A stretch of DNA of 64,000 bases, taken from Leptospira sp. (GTDB lineage: Bacteria > Spirochaetota > Leptospiria > Leptospirales > Leptospiraceae). The notes under the pieces are model-generated. The model was not told the origin of the DNA and did no database searches. It worked only from the letters and a program-made list of their open reading frames with translations. The stretch lies in assembly GCA_027533185.1 (NCBI GenBank), contig JAPZTS010000001.1:1-64000 (forward strand), in the 5' to 3' direction. The position numbers and the translations under genes are program-made. Positions 35,402 to 44,231 of this stretch are shown one piece after another; position 1 is the first letter of the stretch, and the number at the start of each line of letters is the position of its first letter.

Positions 35402-37117
35402 ATGCACGGAGAAGAGTCTCTACTCACGGATATTGGTTTAAGTATTGTATTTGCAACGATTCTCAGTCACATTGCCCGCGTACTCAAACAGCCATTAATC
35501 TTAGGATATATCCTCGGAGGAGCAATCTTAGGAAAGGAAATGGGATTTGGATTGGTAACAAATGAAGCCAGTATCGAGCTAATTTCCGAAATTGGACTTA
35601 TCCTACTTTTATTTATTATCGGTCTTGAGATCAATTTGAGTGAATTGGCAAAAATGGGAAAGTCCATGTTCCTACTTGGAATCCTTCAGTTCACGTTGTC
35701 CGTAGCATTCGTTTATTCTATATTTCCATTTTTAGGTCTTCCCATTGGAACTGAAAAATTTGATCTACTATACATTGCAGTTGCATTATCTTTAAGTTCT
35801 ACGTTAATTGTTGTTAAGTTACTTCAAGACAAAGTAGAAATCAACACACTTTCAGGTAAGTTGACTGTTGGAGTTTTGGTTTTTCAGGATATCTGGGCCA
35901 TTCTATTTATGGGTGTTCAACCAAACCTCAACAATCCAGAGATTTTGAAGATATTAGGGTCTGTTGGAATCATCGTCCTATTAATCGTTTTCAGTTTTAG
36001 TATGAGCAAATATGTTCTTGCTCGAGTATACAAGGCATGCGCCAGTAGCCCAGAGTTGATTCTACTAACTTCCATAATGTGGTGTTTTTTAATTTGTGGA
36101 ATCGCTGGAGAGGCCGGCCTTTCAAAAGAAATGGGTGCCTTAGTAGCAGGAATGAGTATAGCGGCTTTCCCATACGGTGCGGATGTTATGTCAAAGCTCA
36201 TAGGCATTCGCGACTTTTTTGTAACACTTTTCTTTGTTGCTCTTGGACTAAAGGTCCCTCTTCCCAGCGTAGAAGTAATCGGAATTTCTATGGCTCTAAT
36301 TTTAATTATGTTAATAGTTAGGATTTTAACCGTTGCTCCCATCATCATCAAACTTGGAACAGGTGTTCGGAATGGGTTTTTGACTGGACTTAACCTGGCC
36401 CAGATCTCAGAATTCTCACTAGTTATTTTGGCTCTTGGGGCTGGGTTCGATCATGTAACAGGAAAACTCCAAGCAGTGATACTCACATCCACAATCATTG
36501 CATCAGTACTCTCTACATATATAATTCTTTTTAACCACCAAATAGCAGCTATTATGGAACGAATGGTTGCCAAATTAGGAATTTCTGATAAATCGCAAGA
36601 AAAATCGGGACCAGCAGGAAACACAGAAAAAGGAGTGGGTGGTCACGATGATGGTATAGTTCGAGACATCATTATACTCGGTTATTTTAGAATCGCGCGT
36701 GCTTTTGTCCAATATTTGGAAGATCTTTCACCTTCCCTCATCAAGCGAATTATCATAGCCGACTACAATCCCGCATTCAAAGAGGATTTAATCAAAAAAG
36801 GATTTCAATGGACCTACGCGGACCTGGCTCATCCAGAATCCCTTTCTCATATTGGGTTACACGATGCTTCCATGGTGGTCTGTACGATTTCTGATTCCTT
36901 CCTAAAAGGTACAAACAACACAAGACTACTATCCACTTTAAGCAAACTGGCACCTCATGCAAAAATCATTTTGACTGGTGACGAACCTGCGGAAGCAAAA
37001 AAACTCATGGCCGATGGGGCGCAAAAAGTTATCATTCCCGGTGTTATAACTGGTGAATTTTTGTATGATTATATAACAAGCGGTATGCGGTCAAAAGTTG
37101 AAACTGTTACGGAATAA
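35402..37117 (+). CDS. CPA2 cation:proton antiporter with TrkA-N domain
   Basis: The 571-residue protein has about 12 membrane helices of the KefB/KefC (monovalent cation:proton antiporter-2) family, with the LGYILGGAILG segment and the ALSLSSTLIVVKLLQD helix near the start and middle. A cytosolic TrkA-N/RCK domain begins near residue 415 (DIIILGYFRIARAFVQYL). It has the NAD-binding fold but a modified glycine motif. It probably exports K+ or Na+ in exchange for protons. The gene stands alone; its 3' end overlaps convergent kdsB by 11 bases. Confidence 0.87.
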   Translation: MHGEESLLTDIGLSIVFATILSHIARVLKQPLILGYILGGAILGKEMGFGLVTNEASIELISEIGLILLLFIIGLEINLSELAKMGKSMFLLGILQFTLSVAFVYSIFPFLGLPIGTEKFDLLYIAVALSLSSTLIVVKLLQDKVEINTLSGKLTVGVLVFQDIWAILFMGVQPNLNNPEILKILGSVGIIVLLIVFSFSMSKYVLARVYKACASSPELILLTSIMWCFLICGIAGEAGLSKEMGALVAGMSIAAFPYGADVMSKLIGIRDFFVTLFFVALGLKVPLPSVEVIGISMALILIMLIVRILTVAPIIIKLGTGVRNGFLTGLNLAQISEFSLVILALGAGFDHVTGKLQAVILTSTIIASVLSTYIILFNHQIAAIMERMVAKLGISDKSQEKSGPAGNTEKGVGGHDDGIVRDIIILGYFRIARAFVQYLEDLSPSLIKRIIIADYNPAFKEDLIKKGFQWTYADLAHPESLSHIGLHDASMVVCTISDSFLKGTNNTRLLSTLSKLAPHAKIILTGDEPAEAKKLMADGAQKVIIPGVITGEFLYDYITSGMRSKVETVTE

Positions 37118-37850
37118 GACCTTTTTTCTTAAAGTCTTGGACAACCATTTCTAGATCTTGGGGGGAATCAACCCCCAGACTCGCTGTTTTCGCAACAAAA
37201 ACCCCAATTCCCGCTCCATTTTGCAGTGCCCGTAATTGTTCGAGTGATTCCGACTCTTCCCAATCCGATTTTGGTAAAGAATTATAACCTAACAAAAAAT
37301 CGCGCTCGAACGCGTAGATTCCCAGATGTCTATAGTAAGCTGGATAATTCTTAAAAGGATTTGGAATAGGACTTCTTGAAAAGTAATTGGCTCTTTGATT
37401 TCTATCAAAAACAACTTTGACCTTGTTCGGGTCTTTGGGATCTTCTGATTCTAAAAATGGAACACAGGCAGTGGCCATTTGCCAATTTCGGTTGCTTAAT
37501 TTTAGCTCAAGTACTCCATCTATTAATTCCGGTTCGATTCCTGGTTCATCACTCTGAATATTGATAATAGTATCAAACTCATTATATTTTGAACTAACTT
37601 CTATGATGCGATCCGTTCCTGTAGGATGGTTTGGGTCGGTCATCACAGCTTTGCCACCAAACGAAACAACAGCATTGAAGATATCATCACTGTCCGTCGC
37701 AACAACCAATTCCGAAATCAATTTTGATTTTTTAGAGTGGAGGTAGGTCCACTCGACCATTGGTTTGTGACCAATGAGAGCGAGTGGCTTTCCAGGGAAA
37801 CGGCTACTTGCAAATCTTGCAGGTATGATTCCTAGAATTTTATTTGGCAT
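37107..37850 (-). CDS. kdsB: 3-deoxy-manno-octulosonate cytidylyltransferase
   Basis: KdsB activates Kdo as CMP-Kdo for lipopolysaccharide core synthesis. The 247-residue protein has the start IIPARFASSRFPGKPL, ELVVATDSDDI, the HPTGTDRI substrate motif near residue 76 and IINIQSDEPGI. Length is standard. It is the last gene of the MCE-GT4-flbD-motA-motB-fliL operon, separated from fliL by 15 bases. Motor and LPS genes are thus co-transcribed. Confidence 0.95.
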   Translation of the reverse strand: MPNKILGIIPARFASSRFPGKPLALIGHKPMVEWTYLHSKKSKLISELVVATDSDDIFNAVVSFGGKAVMTDPNHPTGTDRIIEVSSKYNEFDTIINIQSDEPGIEPELIDGVLELKLSNRNWQMATACVPFLESEDPKDPNKVKVVFDRNQRANYFSRSPIPNPFKNYPAYYRHLGIYAFERDFLLGYNSLPKSDWEESESLEQLRALQNGAGIGVFVAKTASLGVDSPQDLEMVVQDFKKKGLIP

Positions 37851-37865
37851 CTGTAATTTCCAAAG

Positions 37866-38390
37866 TTAGTTTACAAGAAATTCTGTAAAATAAACCTCTT
37901 TGATTTTTCCATTCGTAAGAATGTGATTGAGGTGCGCTTTTATTTCCTCTCGCAAATCAAGTTGATTTGTAATCGACTTTAGATCATCTTTGGTCTTTCG
38001 TGCAATCACCAAATTGATGATGTTCTGCATTTGTGCAACACGAGCAGCGAGTTCCGCTGAAAGTGCAGGTTGTCCCGATTCAAAACCCAAAGACATTTTT
38101 AATTTCACAAAATGCGATTCACCGACATCAGATGTATTCACTCTAAATTCATCCTGGAACGTATAAATCTCCAGAGGAGGTGGCGCTTTTACCAAGGATA
38201 TATTCTTTTGTTGTTTGAACACACTCGTGGCCGTTTTTTGTGCAACGAACATAGAAATCACAGTCACGATGATGATTCCAAAAATTGCCGCCGCAATATA
38301 TAACAACCATTTAACGATAGGAGACATCCCAGCGGGACTTGAGCCTTCTGCTAACCCACCTTCTTCTTCATCTACTTCACGGTCACCCAT
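37866..38390 (-). CDS. fliL: flagellar basal body-associated protein FliL
   Basis: FliL surrounds the stator units of the flagellar motor and supports their function. The 174-residue protein has an acidic N-terminal segment, one membrane helix (IVKWLLYIAAAIFGIIIVTVISMFVA, about residues 25-50) and a periplasmic stomatin-like domain with LEIYTFQDEFRVN. It lies 2 bases after motB, the usual spirochaete order. Confidence 0.92.
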   Translation of the reverse strand: MGDREVDEEEGGLAEGSSPAGMSPIVKWLLYIAAAIFGIIIVTVISMFVAQKTATSVFKQQKNISLVKAPPPLEIYTFQDEFRVNTSDVGESHFVKLKMSLGFESGQPALSAELAARVAQMQNIINLVIARKTKDDLKSITNQLDLREEIKAHLNHILTNGKIKEVYFTEFLVN

Positions 38391-38391
38391 G

Positions 38392-39222
38392 TCAATTCTC
38401 CCCTTCTACATTAGTTTCAGTGTTTGGTAATCGAGATTCAGGCAAACCATATCGACTCTCGCCTACATCCCGTTTTGTTGATTTTTCTGTGAGAATAATA
38501 ATATCCACCCGACGATTGTATGCCTTTGCCTCTGGAGTACCTTCGTTTTCGAGAAGCATAGGTCGGTAGGATCCAAAACTTACAGCTTGAAACCAACTTG
38601 GATCAATTTCTTCTGAATTGATCATAAAAACAGTAGCATTCACAGATCTAGCTGCCGCCAAATCCCAGTTATTTATATATTCTCGCTCTTCCCGTCCTGG
38701 TCGGTTGACAGGGTTCACAGCATCATCGTCACTATGTCCTTCAACTCTGACAAACCGTTCAAGACCTTTGATAAGACCAGCCGCCTTACGCAATGTTTCA
38801 CGAATTGTTGGGGTAAGGATTGCGGAACCTGGATAAAAGTAATCAGCACCCACGAGGGAAATTACAAGCCCTCGTTCATTTTCCGAAATTTTTACTTTGC
38901 CTGCTTGGATCTCGGGTTTAAAAACTTCCTGCGCATCTTTTTTGGACTTAGATAGATTTCGGCCTACAACTTGGGAAGGAAGGGATTCTATGTTCATTCC
39001 CATTTCTTCTAAACTACCCTTCGAAAGAGTTTGCCCACCCGTAAAAAATCCTGTCGTTGATTTAAATGCTGATAGGATAATCTGCATCTCTTTGGCATCC
39101 GTTTTTCCAGTTGTATACAAAAGGATAAAGAAACAAAGAAGAAGCGTCACCATATCTCCATAAGTTGCCATAAACTCAGGAACTTTCTGGATACACTCAG
39201 GACATTTTTGTTTTTTCGCCAT
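38392..39222 (-). CDS. motB: flagellar motor stator protein MotB
   Basis: MotB anchors the stator to peptidoglycan and carries the proton-accepting Asp. The 276-residue protein has a short cytoplasmic start with CPEC, then a membrane helix where D23 (YGDMVTLLLCFFILLY) is the expected proton carrier. An OmpA-like domain follows in the second half (VRVEGHSDDDAV, then AYNRRVDIIIL). It is nine bases downstream of motA. All key residues are present. Confidence 0.94.
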   Translation of the reverse strand: MAKKQKCPECIQKVPEFMATYGDMVTLLLCFFILLYTTGKTDAKEMQIILSAFKSTTGFFTGGQTLSKGSLEEMGMNIESLPSQVVGRNLSKSKKDAQEVFKPEIQAGKVKISENERGLVISLVGADYFYPGSAILTPTIRETLRKAAGLIKGLERFVRVEGHSDDDAVNPVNRPGREEREYINNWDLAAARSVNATVFMINSEEIDPSWFQAVSFGSYRPMLLENEGTPEAKAYNRRVDIIILTEKSTKRDVGESRYGLPESRLPNTETNVEGEN

Positions 39223-39231
39223 AATTAAAGA

Positions 39232-40014
39232 TTATTCTCCGTCATCCTTGAGAGCTACTCTTTCTGCAGGTGTTAAGAAACTAGCTAGTTTTTCTTTAAC
39301 TATCCTTGGGTTATCACCTGATTGTATAGATAATGTTCCTTCAACCATTACTTGTTTGATGACAAGTTCGTCTTCAGAACGTCTAGTTAACTTCCTTACA
39401 ATCGGTGCTGCGAATAAATTCTGTGCTAGGGATCCATAGAGTGTTGTGATTAGCGCCGTCGCCATACCTTGACCGATCGCACTTGCATCTCCCCCACCTA
39501 AGTTCTTTAACATCCCTACTAGACCCACCAGGGTCCCAAGCATCCCGAAACCTGGGGCAAAACCAGCGTAAGCATCCCACCAACCTCGCCCATAAGCATG
39601 TCTTTGGGCTGTGTTAGCAATTTCAGTTTCCATGATATTTCGGACAAGTTCGGGATCGGTTCCATCCACTACCAGTTGGATTCCTTTTTTTAAAAATTCT
39701 TCTGGCAATTCATTGATGTCATCTTCCAAAGCAAGCAGTCCCTCTCGTCTCGCCTTTTCAGAAAAACTAACCAAAGTTGTAATAAGACCAGGTAGATCAG
39801 ATGGAGGGTTTTGAAAGGCTTTTTTTGTAACAGCACCCACACCAATCGTGGACGCCCAGGGATTTCCAATAATGGTTGCTGCTGCTGCACCACCAAACGT
39901 AATCAAGATTGAAGCAGGGTCTATTAGGTCAACAATAGAGAGTCCACCGGAAACAACCCCGAGGAGCATAAGTGCAATTCCAAGACCTAAACCAATTACT
40001 GTAGCTATATCCAT
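39232..40014 (-). CDS. motA: flagellar motor stator protein MotA
   Basis: The 260-residue membrane protein has four helices and the MotA landmarks: a first helix of the form GLGLGIALMLLGVV, the large cytoplasmic loop containing EKARREGLLALED, and GFAPGFGMLGTLVGLVGML near residue 150. It forms the proton channel with MotB. It is 3 bases after flbD and 9 before motB, so the stator is translated as a unit. Confidence 0.95.
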   Translation of the reverse strand: MDIATVIGLGLGIALMLLGVVSGGLSIVDLIDPASILITFGGAAAATIIGNPWASTIGVGAVTKKAFQNPPSDLPGLITTLVSFSEKARREGLLALEDDINELPEEFLKKGIQLVVDGTDPELVRNIMETEIANTAQRHAYGRGWWDAYAGFAPGFGMLGTLVGLVGMLKNLGGGDASAIGQGMATALITTLYGSLAQNLFAAPIVRKLTRRSEDELVIKQVMVEGTLSIQSGDNPRIVKEKLASFLTPAERVALKDDGE

Positions 40015-40017
40015 TTT

Positions 40018-40233
40018 CTATTCTTCCTCTGGCTTTGGTGTGACTTGGGGTAAGGAGTGGATCCTAGTTTTATAAGCCGTCACGCGTTCCATTACATCAG
40101 AAACGGATTCCTGTACAATGAATTTCTTCTCATTGATGAGAGTAATAATTGTATCTGGATTGGCCTCAATCGTCTCAATCAAATCCGCATTGAGAACAAA
40201 TTCTGCCCCTTTTAGTCTGTGTAATATGACCAA
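40018..40233 (-). CDS. flbD: FlbD family flagellar protein
   Basis: This 71-residue protein matches FlbD of spirochaetes and Gram-positives: an ILHRLKG start, FVLNADLIETIEANPDTIITL and a C-terminal acidic tail. The start codon is TTG, preceded by a strong AAGGGGG site. It leads the motA-motB-fliL group. The role in motility is not well defined in the family. The order flbD-motA-motB-fliL is characteristic of spirochaetes. Confidence 0.9.
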   Translation of the reverse strand: MVILHRLKGAEFVLNADLIETIEANPDTIITLINEKKFIVQESVSDVMERVTAYKTRIHSLPQVTPKPEEE

Positions 40234-40255
40234 GAGATCCCCCCTTGAGAGATTT

Positions 40256-41335
40256 CTACTTATGTCTATCGACTAGCTTTCGGATTTCAGTTACGAATTT
40301 TTCTTCTGTAAAACGATCTATGGAGCTTTGGAAGTCCCGTCTCTTAAAATTGGACCTTTCAAGTTTCAGAATTGCCTCGTTCAAAGAGGTCACTGTCTGT
40401 TCTTTAAAAAAGACCCCAGTTTTTCCCTCCTGAACAGTTTCCAAGGCCCCACCTTTTGCATACGCCACCACGGGAACTCCATATGCTTGGGCCTCAACAG
40501 GAGTAATCCCAAAATCTTCCATTCCAGGAAAAATGAAACCCTTCGCCTTTTTATAGAGTTCGATCACTTCTGGACGAGGTAGACCTTTTTTCCAAATCAC
40601 GTTTTTAGGAAGGGATTTTGAGATCTTCTTCTCATCTTGCCCCCCGCCAACTAAAACCAAAGGACGACCATTTTCACGAAAGGCTTCAATCGCCAAATCA
40701 ATTCGTTTGTAAGGTGCGAACGCCGAAACCATCAAATAATAGTCTTCCTTAGAGTAATCATTTACTCGAAAGTCTTGGGTTAGGCAAGGTGGGTAGATCA
40801 ATTTGTAATCACGCCTATAGTACTTACGAACACGCCTGCCCACAAAATGCGAGTTACATACAAAATGATCCACACGAGATGATGATGCAACATCCCAGGT
40901 TCTCAAGTAATTTGCAATAGATTGGAGTAAAAAAAACTTAAAGCCAGATTTATTTGGGAAATAATCATAATACATATCCCAAACGTATCGCATCGGGCTA
41001 TGGATATAGCTTATATGCAAAGTATCCGGATGAGGAATAATTCCTTTTGCAACACAATGACTGGAGCTAAGGATTACATCATATCCTTTTAGGTCGAAGC
41101 TTTCTATCGCTGTTGGGAAAAGAGGAAGGTAGTAACGGTAATACTTTTCTTTAAACGGCAGTTTGTCGGTAAATGCCGTAAATATTCTTCGATCTTCTAT
41201 TCTAGGATTGAGTTTTCCTTTTGAATAGAATAGTGTAAACAAGTCGGCATCGGGGAATGCTTTTAGTAGCGAGTCGAGAACAACCTCTCCCCCGCGCATT
41301 CCTGTCAACCAATCGTGGATGATTGCTATTTTCAT
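40256..41335 (-). CDS. family 4 glycosyltransferase
   Basis: The 359-residue protein is a retaining GT-B enzyme of the GT4 family. The start MKIAIIHDWLTGMRGGE carries the acceptor loop. MRYVWDMYYDYF, FAPYKRIDLAIEAF and the C-terminal EDFGITPVEAQAYGVPVVAY motif bind the sugar nucleotide. It probably adds mannose or another hexose to an envelope glycan, but donor and acceptor are unknown. The ATG at 41335 overlaps the MCE stop as ATGA; the in-frame TTG one codon earlier is less likely. Confidence 0.9.
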   Translation of the reverse strand: MKIAIIHDWLTGMRGGEVVLDSLLKAFPDADLFTLFYSKGKLNPRIEDRRIFTAFTDKLPFKEKYYRYYLPLFPTAIESFDLKGYDVILSSSHCVAKGIIPHPDTLHISYIHSPMRYVWDMYYDYFPNKSGFKFFLLQSIANYLRTWDVASSSRVDHFVCNSHFVGRRVRKYYRRDYKLIYPPCLTQDFRVNDYSKEDYYLMVSAFAPYKRIDLAIEAFRENGRPLVLVGGGQDEKKISKSLPKNVIWKKGLPRPEVIELYKKAKGFIFPGMEDFGITPVEAQAYGVPVVAYAKGGALETVQEGKTGVFFKEQTVTSLNEAILKLERSNFKRRDFQSSIDRFTEEKFVTEIRKLVDRHK

Positions 41336-42129
41336 CAATCCTGTGGTCCTATCCTTCGTCCCGTAATCGGAGTCGTTCTACCGTAAAAAGATGCAGTGAT
41401 GAGAAAAGGAATCGGCATCTTATTTTCCATATTCCGTGAACTCTCCATGTAACGCCGACCTTCTTTTCCAATTGTTTCGGCATCCGATACAGTTGTAACC
41501 AACTCATCATACATTTCCGTACTTCCTATGAGTTTCGGTATAGTACCTTCATTTTTATTCAATTTATCCGTGATCGATCTAAAATCTAAAGTGATATTCC
41601 TTAAATCTTCACGATTTTCATCCATTGTTGCAGTTGTTGCTCGAAAAAAATCATCAAAGTAGCGAGCAGACGGAAGATAGTCGGGAGTTTTTTCTCCTGC
41701 TTGAAAGGTTGGCTTAAAAAAAGCACGTTTCCCATCCGAACTACCTGGGTTGATATTGATAACTCGATTTGAAAAAACAGTTATCGTTTGAAAGTCGACT
41801 TCATAATTGTCCCAAAGTGTTAGGGGAACTTCTAAAGCAATATGAAGTTCAATCGCATGATCCATGTTAGGATCTAAAAATCGTCGGTCCGGTACATCTA
41901 AAATGGGACGTGAATCTATGTGAGCAACATAACCTTTTGGAACACCTAATATTCGAACTTCTGTGCCTTCTTTGATTCCATCAATTCTGGAATAGAATAG
42001 AGAAAGTCGGTAAGGATACTTCTTTTCTGGGCGATCTTGTTCAATAACGGTAGTAAAAAATAAGAAAACAAGAACGGCAAAAACGACAATCCCAACTGTG
42101 GTCTCTTTGTTTAATTTTTTAGAACGCAT
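41335..42129 (-). CDS. MCE/MlaD family protein
   Basis: The 264-residue protein has an N-terminal membrane anchor (TTVGIVVFAVLVFLFFTTVI) and an MCE domain: LSLFYSRIDGIKEGTEVRILGVPKGYV near residue 44. MCE proteins form hexameric rings that carry lipids between membranes. No MlaE permease or MlaF ATPase gene is adjacent. It is first in the minus-strand operon that continues through GT4 and the motor genes. Confidence 0.87.
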   Translation of the reverse strand: MRSKKLNKETTVGIVVFAVLVFLFFTTVIEQDRPEKKYPYRLSLFYSRIDGIKEGTEVRILGVPKGYVAHIDSRPILDVPDRRFLDPNMDHAIELHIALEVPLTLWDNYEVDFQTITVFSNRVININPGSSDGKRAFFKPTFQAGEKTPDYLPSARYFDDFFRATTATMDENREDLRNITLDFRSITDKLNKNEGTIPKLIGSTEMYDELVTTVSDAETIGKEGRRYMESSRNMENKMPIPFLITASFYGRTTPITGRRIGPQD

Positions 42130-42210
42130 CTATTTTCAGTCGAGGTTTCTTTTGTTATCGTTTGGAAAGAAAGGGTTGGCAAGCAGTTTTTGAGATGGTT
42201 CTATGGACGA

Positions 42211-43191
42211 ATGAAAGCCGTCACCATCCTTAAATATGATGAAACAGAACCAAACCTAGAACTTCGAGAAAAGGAAATTCCTGTTCCAAAAGACAGTGAA
42301 GTCCGTATCAAAATCCATGCTTCGCCAATCAATCCTTCGGATCTCATGTTTATCCGAGGTTTGTATGGATTTAAAAAAAAGGCTCCTGTATCCGCTGGTT
42401 TTGAAGGGAGTGGAATTGTAGATGCAGTTGGCTCGGAAATCAAAACCTTAAAGCCTGGTATGAGAGTTTCCTGTGTTGCCCCACATAATGACGGTGCTTG
42501 GGCAGAATATATGCTTACTACCGAAGAAAACTGCCTTCCACTTTTGGATGAGGTTACACTAGATGAAGGTTCCTGTTTTTTTGTAAACCCGATGACAGCC
42601 TGGGCGATGGTAACAAAGTGCAAAACGGAAGGTCATGCAGCTATGGTTCAAACGGCATCTGCAAGTGCCCTTGGAAAAATGGTAGTTCGACTCTGTAAAG
42701 AAAAGGAGATTCCTCTAATCAATGTTGTGCGAAAAAAGGAACAAGAAGATGCTCTCCGAGAAATCGGGGCGGAACATATTCTAAATTCGGAATCTCCAAA
42801 CTTTACAAAAGATCTTTTTAAAATAACGAAAAAACTGAATGCCACCTATGCAATTGATGCTGTAGCAGGTGAGATTGCCAAGAATTTAGTCGAATGTATG
42901 CCTTACGGATCAAAATTAGTTTGTTATGGTGCTCTTTCCGAAAAACCCTTCGAGGTAAATTCAGGAATTATTCTATTCCAAAATAAAAAGATCGAAGGAT
43001 TTTGGCTCTCATCTTGGATTTATGACATTGGAATTTCGGAGTTCCAATTGCAGGCGAAAGAAGCACAAAAACATTTGAAAACGATCTTCCAAACAAAGAT
43101 CAATAAAAAAGTTCCTTTTACGGAGTTTCAAGAAGGACTTACGTTTTACAAAGAACATATGACTGAAGGTAAGGTTGTATTTGTTCCATAA
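42211..43191 (+). CDS. zinc-type alcohol dehydrogenase-like oxidoreductase (MDR)
   Basis: The 326-residue protein belongs to the medium-chain reductases of the quinone oxidoreductase/2-enoyl reductase type. It shows SPINPSDLMFIRGLYG, GFEGSGIVDAVG, FFVNPMTAWAMV and the cofactor region AMVQTASASALGKMVV. Structural zinc cysteines are absent, so it is likely a zinc-free, NADPH-dependent reductase. I chose the ATG at 42211 over an upstream TTG at 42190. The substrate is unknown. It partly overlaps the following lipoprotein gene. Confidence 0.85.
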   Translation: MKAVTILKYDETEPNLELREKEIPVPKDSEVRIKIHASPINPSDLMFIRGLYGFKKKAPVSAGFEGSGIVDAVGSEIKTLKPGMRVSCVAPHNDGAWAEYMLTTEENCLPLLDEVTLDEGSCFFVNPMTAWAMVTKCKTEGHAAMVQTASASALGKMVVRLCKEKEIPLINVVRKKEQEDALREIGAEHILNSESPNFTKDLFKITKKLNATYAIDAVAGEIAKNLVECMPYGSKLVCYGALSEKPFEVNSGIILFQNKKIEGFWLSSWIYDIGISEFQLQAKEAQKHLKTIFQTKINKKVPFTEFQEGLTFYKEHMTEGKVVFVP

Positions 43192-43723
43192 AAAAATCCC
43201 TTACCAAATCCTTGGTCTGATGATTTTTTGTTTGGTATCTTTCTCGCATTGCGTCAGTGATGCGAAAAAAAATATCGATCGATTGAAAAATTGTAAGATA
43301 ACTTTAAGTGATGTTGAACTCAATTTAATAAAAAATCCAATTTTTCCCTTATTCCCAAAACTCGAAATTTTTCCGATCGTTACGATCAAAAATCCCAATC
43401 CTGAGTCGGTGCATGTTTATGAGTTTGATTTGGGTGTTACGTTAGTATTGCCCGATTCCGAAGAATATTTGGGAAAGGTAAAAAATGGATCCCCCATTCT
43501 CGTCCCAGCGGAATCCGAAACAGACGTTAGACTTTCTCTCGATTTGGACGAATCTAAAAACTCACCTGCAAAGCTATTGCAGTTGGGTCTGCGGACGATT
43601 GCAGCCTCAGAATCCGGAAAAGATACAGAAATCCGAATCAACGGAACTGTTCTTCTAGATTCTGTTTTTGGAAAGATACCAGTTCCCGTTTCAGAAAAAA
43701 CTAAAATCAAAATCAAAAAATAA
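43175..43723 (+). CDS. LEA14-like lipoprotein
   Basis: The 182-residue product begins with TTG (43175 or 43181; the second has an AAGG six bases upstream). It has a signal peptide whose SFSHC makes a lipobox. The mature part resembles the LEA14/WHy beta-sandwich: ITLSDVELNLIKNPIFPLFP, FPIVTIKNPNPESVHVYEFDLGV and SLDLDESKNSP. Related domains bind or stabilise other proteins. The gene overlaps the oxidoreductase by 17 bases. Confidence 0.75.
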   Translation: MYLFHKKIPYQILGLMIFCLVSFSHCVSDAKKNIDRLKNCKITLSDVELNLIKNPIFPLFPKLEIFPIVTIKNPNPESVHVYEFDLGVTLVLPDSEEYLGKVKNGSPILVPAESETDVRLSLDLDESKNSPAKLLQLGLRTIAASESGKDTEIRINGTVLLDSVFGKIPVPVSEKTKIKIKK

Positions 43724-44229
43724 TGCTAAGATATTTGTTTGATCTTTCCAAAACTGAGATTTTTCTCTTCGTTCTTTTAGGGGTTGCTGGATTCTTTTTG
43801 TTTATTTTTGGCAAATTGAAAAAGAAAGATCCCACTTCAAAATCTAATTCTGATTCTTCAAAATCCGATCCTTCCAAACGGGATAAAAACAAAGATACTA
43901 AAAATCAAAGAAAATCAGGGAGTGATTCAAATCTCCAGGTAATGGAAATTTTTGACTATAACGGCACTAAAATTTTACACCAAGATGGTGCATACACGGT
44001 CAACGATAAAGGAGTAGTTACAAACTATATGAATTGGAACCTACTCCCTCCCAAGTACCAAATAATGGTAAAGGAGCTGGACAAACGTTCTTTAGGTGAA
44101 AAAGGGCAAGACTACTTTTTAGAAATGATAAATGGGTTTTATTATGTATCTCTGCCAGGAGGGAAGAAAAAAAGATACGATTCCATCCAAGATATCCCGC
44201 CAGAGATACGAAAAAAGGTAGGTGTTTGA
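43723..44229 (+). CDS. hypothetical membrane-anchored protein
   Basis: The 168-residue protein has one N-terminal membrane helix (about residues 12-30). A charged Ser/Lys/Asp-rich linker follows to residue 70, then a small folded domain containing FDYNGTKILHQDGAYTVND and GFYYVSLPGGKKKRY. I do not recognise a family. The start shares one base with the LEA14-like stop, so the two are translationally coupled. Confidence 0.72.
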   Translation: MLRYLFDLSKTEIFLFVLLGVAGFFLFIFGKLKKKDPTSKSNSDSSKSDPSKRDKNKDTKNQRKSGSDSNLQVMEIFDYNGTKILHQDGAYTVNDKGVVTNYMNWNLLPPKYQIMVKELDKRSLGEKGQDYFLEMINGFYYVSLPGGKKKRYDSIQDIPPEIRKKVGV

Positions 44230-44231
44230 CT

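Noticed and set aside
38112..39163. Several plus-strand open frames across fliL and motB
   Set aside because: All are antisense shadows of the motor genes.
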